Made by a program: the position numbers and the translations under genes
Notes under the pieces: model-generated
What the model was told of the DNA's origin: nothing
The model's input: the letters and a program-made list of their open reading frames with translations, nothing else
Database searches by the model: none
Source of the DNA: Aeromicrobium choanae
Lineage (GTDB): Bacteria > Actinomycetota > Actinomycetes > Propionibacteriales > Nocardioidaceae
Assembly: GCF_900167475.1 (NCBI RefSeq)
Contig: NZ_LT796768.1
Coordinates: 3,038,001-3,102,000, forward strand
Length of the DNA: 64,000 nucleotides
Direction: 5' to 3'
Part shown: positions 24,255 through 32,999 of the stretch, piece by piece
Numbering within the stretch: the stretch's first letter is position 1
How the letters are laid out: every line of letters begins with the position of its first letter

Positions 24255-25013
24255 ATGTCGGGCCACTCCAAATGGGCAACCACCAAGCACAAGAAGGCCG
24301 CGATCGATGCCAAGCGCGGCAAGCTGTTCGCCAAGCTGATCAAGAACATCGAGGTCGCGGCGCGCACGGGTGGCCCTGACCCCGAGGGCAACCCCACGCT
24401 CTACGACGCGATCCAGAAGGCGAAGAAGCAGTCGGTCCCCAACGACAACATCGACCGCGCGGTCAAGCGCGGCGGTGGCGCCGACGGCGGGGGAGTGGAC
24501 TACACCACGATCATGTACGAGGGCTACGGCCCGAACGGCGTGGCGTTCCTCGTCGAGTGCCTCACCGACAACAAGAACCGGGCCGCCATGGAGGTCCGCA
24601 CCGCGATGACCCGCAACGGCGGCACGATGGCCGACCCCGGCTCGGTGTCCTACATGTTCAGCCGCAAGGGCATCATCATCGTCCCCGCCGAGCAGGAGGA
24701 CGGCCCGACGAACGAGGATGACGTCCTGATGGCCGTGCTGGACGCGGGCGCCGAGGAGGTCAACGACCACGACGGCAGCTTCGAGGTGCTGTGCGAGCCC
24801 GGTGACCTCGTCGCCGTGCGCACGGCGCTGCAGGAGGCCGGCCTGGACTACGACTCGGCCGACGCCTCGTTCGTGCCCAGCGTCCACGTCGAGGTCGACG
24901 CGGAGGGCGCCGCCAAGGTCGTCAGGCTCATCGACGCCCTCGAGGACAGCGACGACGTGCAGAACGTGTTCGCCAACTTCGACGCGCCGGACGAGGTCAT
25001 GGCCGACCTCTGA
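24255..25013 (+). CDS. YebC/PmpR-family DNA-binding regulator or translation factor
   Basis: A 252-residue YebC-family protein. It begins with the invariant [14 protein letters not shown] and has [12 protein letters not shown] and E-G-Y-G-P-N-G-V-A. Family members were described as transcription regulators, and more recently some act in translation of proline-rich stretches, so the cellular job is not certain. AAAGGAA precedes ATG 24255. A TAGAAT inside pdxT (24125–24130) might add a second promoter for it. Position between pdxT and ruvC is the conserved actinobacterial order. Confidence 0.92.
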   Translation: MSGHSKWATTKHKKAAIDAKRGKLFAKLIKNIEVAARTGGPDPEGNPTLYDAIQKAKKQSVPNDNIDRAVKRGGGADGGGVDYTTIMYEGYGPNGVAFLVECLTDNKNRAAMEVRTAMTRNGGTMADPGSVSYMFSRKGIIIVPAEQEDGPTNEDDVLMAVLDAGAEEVNDHDGSFEVLCEPGDLVAVRTALQEAGLDYDSADASFVPSVHVEVDAEGAAKVVRLIDALEDSDDVQNVFANFDAPDEVMADL

Positions 25014-25037
25014 GCCGGCCTCGGCCATGATGTGGCC

Positions 25038-25430
25038 ATGGACCGACGCGTGCGCACTCCCGACGGAGTCGGTTGGAGCGTCCGCGTCGGCCGTCCTGCA
25101 CTGCGCGGCAGCGAGGGAGACCTCGTCGTCGGCGGCACCCCGGCGGCCGGTGGCTTCGCGCCGCTGCTGGTCGTGGCCGGTCTCGTCCTACTCGCGGTGC
25201 TCGCGCCGGTCCTCGTCAAGAGCGACCGCGCGTGGGCGCTGGCGTTCGTCCCGGTGCTCCTGGTCGCGGGCTGGCTCCTGCTCGCGCGCTACCCGGTGGA
25301 GCTGCGCCGCGACGGCTCCGACCGGCCCCTGCACCGCACCCTCGTCGCCGGCCGGGTGAATGCCCGTCGCGTCGCCGCGGAGCTGGCCGACGAGATCGCA
25401 CGCACCCCCGACGAGAAGCTCACGAGCTGA
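25038..25430 (+). CDS. Small two-helix membrane protein, function unknown
   Basis: A 130-residue protein with an N-terminal cytoplasmic part (V-R-T-P-D-G-V-G-W-S-V-R-V-G-R), two adjacent hydrophobic segments (F-A-P-L-L-V-V-A-G-L-V-L-L; L-A-F-V-P-V-L-L-V-A-G-W-L-L-L), and a basic C-terminal helix ending D-E-I-A-R-T-P. ATG 25038 is chosen because CATGAT (25026–25031) ends six bases before it; an in-frame GTG at 25032 is the alternative. No named family is recognised; hydrophobic proteins like this occur as single genes in actinobacteria. It lies between yebC and ruvC. Confidence 0.65.
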   Translation: MDRRVRTPDGVGWSVRVGRPALRGSEGDLVVGGTPAAGGFAPLLVVAGLVLLAVLAPVLVKSDRAWALAFVPVLLVAGWLLLARYPVELRRDGSDRPLHRTLVAGRVNARRVAAELADEIARTPDEKLTS

Positions 25431-25486
25431 CCGCCGAGCCCGGGATTCGGGCGGCGTGCCTCCGCAGGCGCGTCGCCGCCACCGCC

Positions 25487-25492
25487 TAGAGT
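25487..25492 (+). promoter_or_regulatory. -10 hexamer TAGAGT for leaderless ruvC
   Basis: TAGAGT ends seven bases before ATG 25500, supporting that start over the in-frame GTG 25491, which overlaps the hexamer itself. Confidence 0.5.
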
Positions 25493-25499
25493 GTCGAAC

Positions 25500-26030
25500 A
25501 TGCGTTCCCTTCGTGTCCTGGGCGTCGACCCCGGTCTCACCCGGTGCGGCGTCGGCATCGTCGAGGGGATCGTGGGTCGTCCGCTGGACCTCGTCGACGT
25601 CGGTGTCGTCCGCACCCCCAGCGATCTCGACCTCGCCAAGCGCCTGCTGCGCCTCGAGCGCGCGCTCGACGAGATCGTCGTGCGGCAGCGTCCCGACGTG
25701 GTCGCGGTCGAGCGGGTCTTCAGCCAGCACAATGTGCGCACCGTGATGGGCACGGCTCAGGCCAGCGGGATCGCGATGCTGGTCGCCGCGCGGCACGGGA
25801 TCCCGGTCCAGTTGCACACGCCCTCGGAGGTCAAGGCCGCCGTCACCGGAAGCGGCCGCGCCGACAAGGCCCAGGTCGCCGCGATGGTCACCCGGCTGCT
25901 GCGCCTCGACGCGCCGCCCAAGCCCGCCGACGCGGCGGACGCCCTCGCCCTGGCGATCTGCCACATCTGGCGCGGCGCCGCCCAGAACCGACTGGCCGCA
26001 GCCGTCGCCGCGGCGGGAGCGGCCCGATGA
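25500..26030 (+). CDS. ruvC: Holliday junction resolvase RuvC
   Basis: RuvC cuts Holliday junctions bound by RuvAB during recombination. The 176-residue RNase H-fold nuclease starts [15 protein letters not shown] with the first catalytic Asp. It has V-A-V-E-R-V-F with the catalytic Glu and [12 protein letters not shown] with the C-terminal acidic residues. Its stop overlaps ruvA (ATGA), forming the ruvCAB operon. Confidence 0.96.
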   Translation: MRSLRVLGVDPGLTRCGVGIVEGIVGRPLDLVDVGVVRTPSDLDLAKRLLRLERALDEIVVRQRPDVVAVERVFSQHNVRTVMGTAQASGIAMLVAARHGIPVQLHTPSEVKAAVTGSGRADKAQVAAMVTRLLRLDAPPKPADAADALALAICHIWRGAAQNRLAAAVAAAGAAR

Positions 26031-26617
26031 TCGCCCACCTGCGCGGTGCCGTCGCGGCGGTCTCCCTGAACTCCGCCGTGCTCGACCTGCAGGGCGTCGG
26101 CTACCACGTCATGTGCACCCCCTCCACGATCGCCGACCTGCGCCTCGGCCAGGAGGCCACGCTGTGGACCTCGATGGTCGTGCGCGAGGACTCGATGACG
26201 CTCTACGGCTTCGCCAACGCCGAGGAGCGCGACATGTTCGAGCTGGTGCAGACCGCCAGCGGCGTCGGCCCGAAGGTCGCGCAGGCGATGCTCGCGGTGC
26301 TGCCGCCCGAGCGGCTCCGCACCGCGATCGCCTCGTCCGACCACGCCACCCTGACGAAGGTGCCCGGCATCGGCCGCAAGGGTGCCGAGCGGATCGTCGT
26401 GGAGCTCAAGGACCGGGTGGGCGCGGTCGCCTCGTCCGCCGTCGCCCCGGCCGGTGCCGCCTGGCGGGAGCAGGTGCACGAGGCACTCGTCGGGCTGGGC
26501 TGGTCGGCCAAGGACGCCGACGCCGCGATCGACCGGGTGGCCGAGGACGTCGGTCCGGATCCGGACATCTCGGCGATCCTGCGCGATGCCCTGCGATCGA
26601 TGGACCGAGGCCGATGA
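26027..26617 (+). CDS. ruvA: Holliday junction DNA helicase subunit RuvA
   Basis: The 196-residue RuvA tetramer binds the four-way junction and loads RuvB. Domain I is the OB fold (M-I-A-H-L-R-G at the start). The paired helix-hairpin-helix motifs are [10 protein letters not shown] and [12 protein letters not shown]. The RuvB-binding domain III carries [11 protein letters not shown]. It overlaps both neighbours by four bases (ATGA). Confidence 0.96.
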   Translation: MIAHLRGAVAAVSLNSAVLDLQGVGYHVMCTPSTIADLRLGQEATLWTSMVVREDSMTLYGFANAEERDMFELVQTASGVGPKVAQAMLAVLPPERLRTAIASSDHATLTKVPGIGRKGAERIVVELKDRVGAVASSAVAPAGAAWREQVHEALVGLGWSAKDADAAIDRVAEDVGPDPDISAILRDALRSMDRGR

Positions 26618-27672
26618 GCATGGACGAGTACGACGACTTCGAGTCGATCGTGGCCGAGGCCGCGTCGCCGCAGGAGAGCGCCTTCGAGCAGGCCCTGCGG
26701 CCGCGCACCCTCGACGAGCTGGTCGGGCAGGAGCGCGTCCGCGAGCAGCTCGCGCTCGTGCTCGACGCCGCGGTGGCGCGCGAGCGCACCCCCGATCACG
26801 TCCTGCTGTCGGGTCCGCCCGGGCTGGGCAAGACCACGATCGCGATGATCATCGCGAACCAGCTCGCTGCACCGCTGCGCCTCACCAGCGGCCCGGCGAT
26901 CCAGCACGCGGGCGACCTCGCGGCCATCCTCTCGGGCGTCAACGAGGGCGACGTGCTGTTCATCGACGAGATCCACCGGATGTCGCGCCCCGCCGAGGAG
27001 CTGCTCTACATGGCGATGGAGGACTTCCGGGTCGACGTCATCGTCGGCAAGGGTCCGGGCGCCACGGCCATCCCGCTGCAGATCCCGCCCTTCACCGTCG
27101 TCGGCGCCACCACCCGCGCCGGCCTGCTGCCCGGCCCCCTGCGCGACAGGTTCGGCTTCACCGCCCAGCTCGACTACTACGAGCCGTCCGACCTCGACCG
27201 GATCGTGCGGCGCTCGGCCGACCTGCTGGACCTCCAGGTCAGCGCCGAGGCCTCCGCGGAGATCGGCTCGCGCTCCCGCGGCACCCCGCGCATCGCCAAC
27301 CGGCTGCTGCGGCGCGTGCGCGACTACGCGGAGGTCCGCGCCGACGGCACCGTCGACCACGCGATCGCGAAGGCCGCCCTCGACCTGTACGAGGTCGACG
27401 ACCTCGGCCTCGACCGGCTCGACCGCGCGGTCCTCGACGTCCTGTGCCGCAACTTCGGCGGGGGACCGGTCGGCATCGCCACGCTCGCGGTCGCGGTGTC
27501 GGAGGAGCGCGAGACGGTGGAGGAGCTGGCCGAGCCGTTCCTCGTGCGGCTGGGCTTCCTGGCCCGCACGCCGCGCGGCCGGATCGCCACGCCGGCTGCC
27601 TGGCGGCACCTCGGCCTGACGCCTCCGGCCGGGGCCGATGCCGGGCAGCTGCCCTTCGACTCCGCCGACTAG
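26614..27672 (+). CDS. ruvB: Holliday junction branch-migration ATPase RuvB
   Basis: The 352-residue AAA+ motor drives branch migration. Walker A is G-P-P-G-L-G-K-T-T, Walker B is V-L-F-I-D-E-I-H-R, sensor 1 is G-A-T-T-R-A-G, and the arginine finger region is P-L-R-D-R-F-G. The C-terminal winged helix ends with [11 protein letters not shown] 26614 overlaps ruvA; ATG 26620 would be only two residues shorter. A promoter for yajC overlaps its stop codon. Confidence 0.97.
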   Translation: MSMDEYDDFESIVAEAASPQESAFEQALRPRTLDELVGQERVREQLALVLDAAVARERTPDHVLLSGPPGLGKTTIAMIIANQLAAPLRLTSGPAIQHAGDLAAILSGVNEGDVLFIDEIHRMSRPAEELLYMAMEDFRVDVIVGKGPGATAIPLQIPPFTVVGATTRAGLLPGPLRDRFGFTAQLDYYEPSDLDRIVRRSADLLDLQVSAEASAEIGSRSRGTPRIANRLLRRVRDYAEVRADGTVDHAIAKAALDLYEVDDLGLDRLDRAVLDVLCRNFGGGPVGIATLAVAVSEERETVEELAEPFLVRLGFLARTPRGRIATPAAWRHLGLTPPAGADAGQLPFDSAD

Positions 27673-27675
27673 ACT
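27670..27675 (+). promoter_or_regulatory. -10 hexamer TAGACT for leaderless yajC
   Basis: TAGACT includes the last base of the ruvB stop codon and ends seven bases before GTG 27683, so yajC–apt can be transcribed separately from ruvCAB. Confidence 0.5.
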
Positions 27676-27682
27676 CCATCCG

Positions 27683-27970
27683 GTGACCTTCGCTGACTTC
27701 CTCCCCCTGATCCTGCTGGCCCTGGTCTTCTTCCTGCTGATCATCCGTCCGATGCGTGAGCGGCAGAAGCAGTACTCCGCGCTGCGCCAGATGCAGTCGG
27801 CGCTGCAGCCCGGCGCTCGCGTGATGATCAGCAGCGGCATCCACGGCACCATCTCGACGATCGACGACGAGACCGTCGGCCTGGAGATCGCGCCCGGCGT
27901 GATCGTCACCGTCGCTCGCGCGGCCGTCGCCGAGGTGGTCGACCCCGAAGTGATCGACCCCCAGGCATGA
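27683..27970 (+). CDS. yajC: Preprotein translocase accessory subunit YajC
   Basis: A 95-residue protein with one N-terminal membrane helix (F-L-P-L-I-L-L-A-L-V-F-F-L-L-I-I-R-P) and the family motif R-P-M-R-E-R-Q-K. The cytoplasmic beta domain shows G-A-R-V-M-I-S-S-G-I-H-G-T-I. YajC works with SecD and SecF in the Sec holotranslocon. The usual order is yajC–secD–secF–apt; here the yajC stop overlaps the apt start by four bases (ATGA), so secD and secF are missing from this place. Confidence 0.93.
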   Translation: MTFADFLPLILLALVFFLLIIRPMRERQKQYSALRQMQSALQPGARVMISSGIHGTISTIDDETVGLEIAPGVIVTVARAAVAEVVDPEVIDPQA

Positions 27971-28497
27971 GCGACTTCCCCGACACCGCCGCGCGGCTCA
28001 TCCGCGCCATCGACGACTGGCCCGAGGCCGGCGTCACGTTCCGCGACATCACCCCGCTGCTGGCCGATCCGCAGGGGCTGGCGGCCACCGTCTCGGCGCT
28101 GGTCGAGGCGGCCAAGGCCTTCGGACCGCTCGACGTCGTCGCCGGCGTCGAGGCTCGCGGCTTCCTGCTCGCGCCGCTGATCGCCGAGGCGCTGGGCATC
28201 GGCCTCGTGCCCGTGCGCAAGGCCGGCAAGCTGCCCGCACGCACCCTGTCGGAGTCCTACTCGCTCGAGTACGGCGACGCCATCGTGGAGATCCACGCCG
28301 ACGCCGTTCCGGAGGGTGCCCGCGTGCTCATCGTGGACGACGTCCTCGCCACCGGGGGAACGCTCGCCGCCGCCGGACGTCTGTTCGAGCGCGCCGGGGC
28401 CGTCGTGGCCGGCAACCTCGTCCTCATCGAACTGCCCGCCCTCGGGGGTCGCGCCGTGCTCGGCGACGTCCCCCTGACCGCACTCCTGGAGTACTGA
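27967..28497 (+). CDS. apt: Adenine phosphoribosyltransferase
   Basis: The 176-residue enzyme salvages adenine to AMP using PRPP. It opens with the typical F-P-D-T-A-A-R-L-I-R-A-I-D-D-W-P and G-V-T-F-R-D-I-T-P-L-L. G-V-E-A-R-G-F marks the base site and V-L-I-V-D-D-V-L-A-T-G-G-T is the PRPP loop. It is tightly coupled to yajC upstream (ATGA) and to a 30-codon frame downstream (TGATG). Confidence 0.96.
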   Translation: MSDFPDTAARLIRAIDDWPEAGVTFRDITPLLADPQGLAATVSALVEAAKAFGPLDVVAGVEARGFLLAPLIAEALGIGLVPVRKAGKLPARTLSESYSLEYGDAIVEIHADAVPEGARVLIVDDVLATGGTLAAAGRLFERAGAVVAGNLVLIELPALGGRAVLGDVPLTALLEY

Positions 28498-28589
28498 TGA
28501 GCCAGCGCACCGTCCGCATCGTCGCCATCGTCGCCATCGCGGCGCTCGTCCTGGGCGTGCTCGCCTCGGTGTTCACCGGCGCGCTCTGA
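28497..28589 (+). CDS. Putative 30-residue single-helix membrane peptide
   Basis: A frame of 30 codons between apt and relA starts at an ATG sharing one base with the apt stop (TGATG) and ends in TGA. The product, M-S-Q-R-T-V-R-I-V followed by a continuous Ala/Val/Ile/Leu helix and F-T-G-A-L, has the build of a small bitopic membrane protein with a basic cytoplasmic head. The coupling and the compact spacing argue that it is real, but no family is known to me. It occupies the gap between apt and relA but is far too small to replace SecD or SecF. Confidence 0.5.
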   Translation: MSQRTVRIVAIVAIAALVLGVLASVFTGAL

Positions 28590-28624
28590 CGCCCCCTCCG
28601 TAGGATGGATTGAAGGAGGCACGC

Positions 28625-30946
28625 GTGGCCGAGCGCATCGATGGACCGTCGACGAAGCCTGCCGAGTCCAGGACACCGGACTCGGCACGTACCTCCGCGC
28701 GCGTGCGCAGCCGGCTGGCACGGATCGGCGGCAAGTCCACGGGCGCCGGAAACCCGGTGCTCGACCCGCTGATCAAGGTCTACCGCGACACCCATCCCAA
28801 GGGCGACGTCTCGTCGATCGAGAAGGCCTACGAGGTCGCCGCGGCGATGCACGAGGGCCAGAAGCGCAAGAGCGGCGACCCGTACATCACGCACCCGCTG
28901 GCCGTCGCGACGATCCTCGCCGAGCTCGGCATGACCGCGCCCACCCTGTGCGCGGCCCTGCTGCACGACACCGTCGAGGACACCTCCTACACGATCGAGC
29001 AGCTCCGCAAGGACTTCGGTGACGAGGTCGTCCACCTGGTCGACGGCGTCACCAAGCTCGACAAGGTCAAGTACGGCGACTCCGCCCAGTCCGAGACGAT
29101 CCGCAAGATGGTCGTCGCGATGGCGCGCGACATCCGCGTGCTCGTCATCAAGCTGGCCGACCGCCTGCACAACATGCGCACCCTGCGCTACCTGCGCCAG
29201 GACAAGCAGGAGCGCATCGCCCGCGAGACCATCGAGATCTTCGCGCCCCTGGCCCACCGCCTGGGCATGAACACGATCAAGTGGGAGCTGGAGGACCTCG
29301 CGTTCGCCACCTTGCACCCGAAGGTCTACGACGAGATCGTGCGGCTCGTCGCCGAGCGCGCCCCGTCGCGCGAGGCGTTCCTGGAGCGCGTCATCCGCGA
29401 CGTGAACTCCGACCTCGGTCACGCCAAGATCAAGGCGAAGGTCACCGGCCGGCCGAAGCACTACTTCTCGATCTACCAGAAGATGCTCGTGCGCGGCCGC
29501 GACTTCTCCGACATCTTCGACCTGGTCGGCGTGCGCATCCTCGTGGACGACGTCGCCGACTGCTACGCCGTGCTGGGCGTCCTGCACGCCCGGTGGAACC
29601 CCATCCCGGGCCGCTTCAAGGACTACATCAGCGTCCCGAAGTTCAACATGTACCAGTCGCTGCACACCACGGTGATCGGCCCGCAGGGCAAGCCCGTGGA
29701 GCTGCAGCTGCGCACGTACGCGATGCACCGGCGCGCGGAGTTCGGCGTCGCGGCCCACTGGAAGTACAAGGCCGAGTCGCTCGCGGCCGTGGGCGGCAAG
29801 GCCAGCATGGACGGGCCCGGCGGCAACGAGATGATGTGGCTGCGCGAGCTGGTGGACTGGCAGTCCGAGACCGAGGACTCCAGTGACTTCCTGGACTCGC
29901 TGCGCTTCGAGATGCAGAACGCGGGCGTCTACGCGTACACGCCCCGCGGCGACCTGATCCAGCTGCCGGCCCACGCCACGCCCGTCGACTTCGCCTACGG
30001 CGTCCACACCGAGGTCGGTCACGCGTGCGTCGGCGCGCGCGTCAACGGTCGCCTCGTCTCGCTGGAGTCCGAGCTCGAGAGCGGCGACGTGGTGGAGATC
30101 TTCACGTCGAAGTCGCCCACGGCCGGCCCGAGCCGCGACTGGCTCGACTTCGTCAAGAGCCCCCGCGCGCGCAACAAGATCCGGCAGTGGTTCACCAAGG
30201 AGCGCCGCGAGGAGGCGATCGACCACGGCAAGGACCTCATCGCGAAGCAGATGCGCAAGGAGGGTCTCCCGATGCATCGCCTGTTCCGGCAGGCGAACCT
30301 CGACACGGTGGCCAAGGAGATGGGCCACGCCGACATCTCCGCGCTCTACGCGGCGGTGGGGGAGAGCAACGTCGGCGCGCAGGGCGTCGTCGACCGCGTC
30401 ATCGACCTCGCCGGCGGTCGCGAGGGTGCCGAGGAGGAGGCCGCCGAGGCCACGGCGATGCCGATGCGCTCCAGCCGGCCGTCCACGGCCCGCGGCGATG
30501 CCGGTGTCGAGGTGGTCGGTGTCTCCGGCGACGTCATGGCGAAGCTCGCGCGCTGCTGCACGCCCGTGCCGGGCGACAAGATCCAGGGCTTCGTCACGCG
30601 CGGCTCCGGCATCTCGGTGCACCGCTCGGACTGTGTCAACTTCGTCGAGCTGGCGCACCAGACCGAGCGGGTCGTGCAGGTGCGCTGGGTCGCCAACGCC
30701 AAGACCACGTTCCTGGTGGCGATGCAGGTCGAGGGCCTCGACCGTCCGCACCTGCTGTCCGACATCACCAAGGTGATCTCCGACCAGCACGTCAACATCC
30801 TGTCGGCCACCCTCAGCACCGGGCGTGACCGCGTCGCCAAGAGCCGCTTCACCTTCGAGATGGCCGACGCCAAGCACCTCGGCGCCGTCCTGAAGGCCGT
30901 CGGCGGCGTCCAGGGCGTCTTCGACGCCTACCGCGTCACCCAGTAG
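28625..30946 (+). CDS. relA: Bifunctional (p)ppGpp synthetase/hydrolase
   Basis: The 773-residue RelA/SpoT (Rel) protein makes and degrades the alarmone ppGpp. The HD hydrolase domain has T-H-P-L-A-V-A and L-L-H-D-T-V-E-D with intact H and D. The synthetase domain includes F-S-I-Y-Q-K-M and Y-Q-S-L-H-T-T-V. The TGS domain (Y-A-Y-T-P-R-G-D) and C-terminal Cys-containing (C-C-T-P-V-P-G-D) and ACT domains follow. The GTG at 28625 is chosen because GAAGGAGG lies six bases upstream. Both activities should be present, as in the single Rel of actinobacteria. Confidence 0.96.
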   Translation: MAERIDGPSTKPAESRTPDSARTSARVRSRLARIGGKSTGAGNPVLDPLIKVYRDTHPKGDVSSIEKAYEVAAAMHEGQKRKSGDPYITHPLAVATILAELGMTAPTLCAALLHDTVEDTSYTIEQLRKDFGDEVVHLVDGVTKLDKVKYGDSAQSETIRKMVVAMARDIRVLVIKLADRLHNMRTLRYLRQDKQERIARETIEIFAPLAHRLGMNTIKWELEDLAFATLHPKVYDEIVRLVAERAPSREAFLERVIRDVNSDLGHAKIKAKVTGRPKHYFSIYQKMLVRGRDFSDIFDLVGVRILVDDVADCYAVLGVLHARWNPIPGRFKDYISVPKFNMYQSLHTTVIGPQGKPVELQLRTYAMHRRAEFGVAAHWKYKAESLAAVGGKASMDGPGGNEMMWLRELVDWQSETEDSSDFLDSLRFEMQNAGVYAYTPRGDLIQLPAHATPVDFAYGVHTEVGHACVGARVNGRLVSLESELESGDVVEIFTSKSPTAGPSRDWLDFVKSPRARNKIRQWFTKERREEAIDHGKDLIAKQMRKEGLPMHRLFRQANLDTVAKEMGHADISALYAAVGESNVGAQGVVDRVIDLAGGREGAEEEAAEATAMPMRSSRPSTARGDAGVEVVGVSGDVMAKLARCCTPVPGDKIQGFVTRGSGISVHRSDCVNFVELAHQTERVVQVRWVANAKTTFLVAMQVEGLDRPHLLSDITKVISDQHVNILSATLSTGRDRVAKSRFTFEMADAKHLGAVLKAVGGVQGVFDAYRVTQ

Positions 30947-30964
30947 CCGCCCGAGAGTCGAGAC

Positions 30965-31013
30965 GTGATCTCGACACACCGTCTCGCTGCGCTCGCCGGC
31001 ACTCGATCACCGG
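30965..31013 (+). repeat. Dispersed palindromic-ended repeat, copy 1
   Basis: A ~49-base element beginning GTGATCTCGA and ending ACTCGATCACCGG lies in the 77-base gap between the convergent relA and DUF349 genes. Two further copies lie at 38101–38146 and 38160–38206. The ends are near-inverted versions of each other, as in REP/RAYT-type or other small mobile repeats. It may also act as a bidirectional terminator here. Confidence 0.7.
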
Positions 31014-31023
31014 CGAGCCGCGA

Positions 31024-32247
31024 TCAGCTGAAGTCGGAGGCGGTGCGCTGGGCGATCTCGAGGAAGGCCTGGCGCGACTCGAGGTTCTCGCGCAGGCTCT
31101 TGACCTTCTTGGCGTCGCCGGCGGCCTCGGCCTTGGCGATGTCGGCCTCGATGCCGGCGATGGCGTCCTCGAGCTTGGTGATCATGTCGTCCGCGCGGGC
31201 CGACTTCTCGGGGTCGGTGCGCTTCCACTCCTGGTCACCGGCGTCGCGGATCGCCTTCTCGACGGCGCGGATGCGGCCCTCGAGCTCCTTGATCTGGTCG
31301 CGCGGCACCTTGCCCGCGGCCTCCCAGCGATCGGCGATGTCGTGCCAGGCGCGGCGGGTGGCCTCGAGGTCCTTGATCGGCAGCAGGGCCTCGGCCTCGA
31401 CGAGGATCTCGCGCTTCACCGTGGCGTTCTCGGCGAACTCGGACTCCTGGGCGACGTTCGCGGCCTCGCGGGCCTGGAAGAAGACGTCCTGCGCGGCGCG
31501 GAAGCGCTTCCACAGCTTGTCCTCGACGTTGCGAGGAGCGGAGCCGGCGGCCTTCCAGCGCTGCATGAGGTCGCGGTAGGCGCCCGACGTGGCGCCCCAG
31601 TCGGTGGATCCGGAGAGCGCCTCGGCGTCCTCGATCAGCTTCTCCTTGATCTTCTTCGCTTCGTCACGGCGCACGCTCTGCTCACCGAAGTGGGCCTTGC
31701 GCTTCTTCGTGTAGGCGGTGCGAGCGCTGGAGAACCGGTGCCACAGCTCGTCGTCGGCCGACTTGCTGAGGCGGGGGAGCGCCTTCCACTCGTCGAGCAG
31801 GGCGCGCAGCCGGTCGGCGCCGTTGCGCCAGTCCTGGCCGGCGCCGATCTTCTCGGCCTCGGCGACGATGCGCGTCTTGGCCTCGGTGGCCTCGGCGGTG
31901 CGCTGCTCACGCTCGGCCTTGCGCTTGGCGCGGAGCTCGCCCAGGGCCGGCTCGACCTTGTCGAGGCGCGCCGACAGCGACGCGAGGTCGCCGACCGCCT
32001 GCGCGTCGACGAGCTGCTCGCGGATCGTGGCAACGGCCTTCGTCGCGTCGTCGGGCGACACGGTTCCGGCCTCGATGCGCTTCTCCAGCAGGTCGACCTC
32101 GGTCTCGAGGTTGTCGAAGCGCCGGGTGTAGAACGCGAGCGCCTCAGCGGCGTCGCCTCCGGTGACCCATTGCCCGATCAGACGTTCGCCGTCGCCCTCT
32201 TTGACGTAGACGTTGCCGTCCGCGTCGACGCGGCCCCAATCACTCAT
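31024..32247 (-). CDS. DUF349 coiled-coil protein
   Basis: The 407-residue protein consists of repeated ~75-residue helical units of the DUF349 family. Each has a W near D-W-R-N-G-A-D-R, W-K-A-L-P or R-W-K-A-A-G-S-A-P and an F in L-W-K-R-F-R-A-A-Q-D. It is rich in Ala, Glu, Lys and Arg and should form long coiled coils. The family is found near rel in actinobacteria but has no firm function. The ATG start is seven bases after TAGACT on the minus strand, so it is probably leaderless. It converges on relA. Confidence 0.88.
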   Translation of the reverse strand: MSDWGRVDADGNVYVKEGDGERLIGQWVTGGDAAEALAFYTRRFDNLETEVDLLEKRIEAGTVSPDDATKAVATIREQLVDAQAVGDLASLSARLDKVEPALGELRAKRKAEREQRTAEATEAKTRIVAEAEKIGAGQDWRNGADRLRALLDEWKALPRLSKSADDELWHRFSSARTAYTKKRKAHFGEQSVRRDEAKKIKEKLIEDAEALSGSTDWGATSGAYRDLMQRWKAAGSAPRNVEDKLWKRFRAAQDVFFQAREAANVAQESEFAENATVKREILVEAEALLPIKDLEATRRAWHDIADRWEAAGKVPRDQIKELEGRIRAVEKAIRDAGDQEWKRTDPEKSARADDMITKLEDAIAGIEADIAKAEAAGDAKKVKSLRENLESRQAFLEIAQRTASDFS

Positions 32248-32254
32248 GGCGGTC

Positions 32255-32260
32255 AGTCTA
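32255..32260 (-). promoter_or_regulatory. -10 hexamer TAGACT for leaderless DUF349 gene
   Basis: TAGACT on the minus strand ends seven bases before ATG 32247. It is back to back with the promoter of the MBL gene at 32291. Confidence 0.5.
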
Positions 32261-32290
32261 GGAGGTTCGCGGCGCCAGGTCCTCCTCGCG

Positions 32291-32296
32291 TACCCT
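32291..32296 (+). promoter_or_regulatory. -10 hexamer TACCCT for leaderless MBL–hisS–aspS message
   Basis: TACCCT ends seven bases before GTG 32304. It would start the MBL, hisS, aspS and DinB-like genes, which overlap in series. Confidence 0.5.
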
Positions 32297-32303
32297 GACA
32301 GGC

Positions 32304-32999
32304 GTGCTGCTCACCGCCTTCCCCGCCGGACCACTGCAGGCGAACTGCTATTTCGTCGCCTCCGGTCCGGGTTCCCCGTGCGCGATCGTCGACCCGGGCA
32401 TGGAGTCCGCCGAGGGGGTGCGCGCCGTCGTGGCCGAGCACGACCTGGCCCCTGCCGCCGTCCTGGTGACGCACGGCCACTTCGACCACATGTGGGACGC
32501 CGCGCAGGTCGCCGACGAGTACGGCTGCCCGCTGTGGATCCACCCCGCCGACCGGCACCTGCTGGCCGACCCGATGGCCGCGATCTCGAACGAGTCGGCC
32601 GCGATGCTGCGCCAGCAGCTCGGTGAGATCGACGAGTCGCAGTTCTCCGAGCCGGCCGAGGTCCGCGACGCCGTCGACGGCGCCACGATCCAGGTCGGCG
32701 ACCTGACGCTCACGGTCGACCACTGCCCGGGCCACACGCCGGGCACGGTGGCCTACCGCGTCGACTACACCGGGCCCGAGCCCGTCTCGCAGATCATGTT
32801 CTCCGGCGACTTCCTGTTCTTCGGCTCGATCGGCCGCACCGACCTCGTCGGCGGCGTCCACGCCGAGATGCTGCGCAGCCTGCAGAGCAAGGTGCTGACG
32901 CTGCCCGACGACGTCGTCGTGCTACCCGGTCACGGCCAGCAGACCTCGATCGGCCGCGAGAAGGCCACGAACCCGTTCCTCCTGGAGCTGGCGCCATGA
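32304..32999 (+). CDS. MBL-fold metallohydrolase (glyoxalase II-like, Rv2581c type)
   Basis: The 231-residue protein has the metallo-beta-lactamase fold. The metal motif is T-H-G-H-F-D-H-M-W, with further ligands in C-P-G-H-T-P-G, F-S-G-D-F-L-F and L-P-G-H-G. This arrangement is that of glyoxalase II-like thioester hydrolases. In M. tuberculosis the same slot before hisS holds Rv2581c. The GTG start is leaderless; its end overlaps hisS by four bases (ATGA). The natural substrate is unknown. Confidence 0.88.
   Translation: MLLTAFPAGPLQANCYFVASGPGSPCAIVDPGMESAEGVRAVVAEHDLAPAAVLVTHGHFDHMWDAAQVADEYGCPLWIHPADRHLLADPMAAISNESAAMLRQQLGEIDESQFSEPAEVRDAVDGATIQVGDLTLTVDHCPGHTPGTVAYRVDYTGPEPVSQIMFSGDFLFFGSIGRTDLVGGVHAEMLRSLQSKVLTLPDDVVVLPGHGQQTSIGREKATNPFLLELAP

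Noticed and set aside
28424-30979. An 851-codon minus-strand frame opposite relA
   Set aside because: Shadow of the third-position GC bias of relA; no domain or ribosome site.
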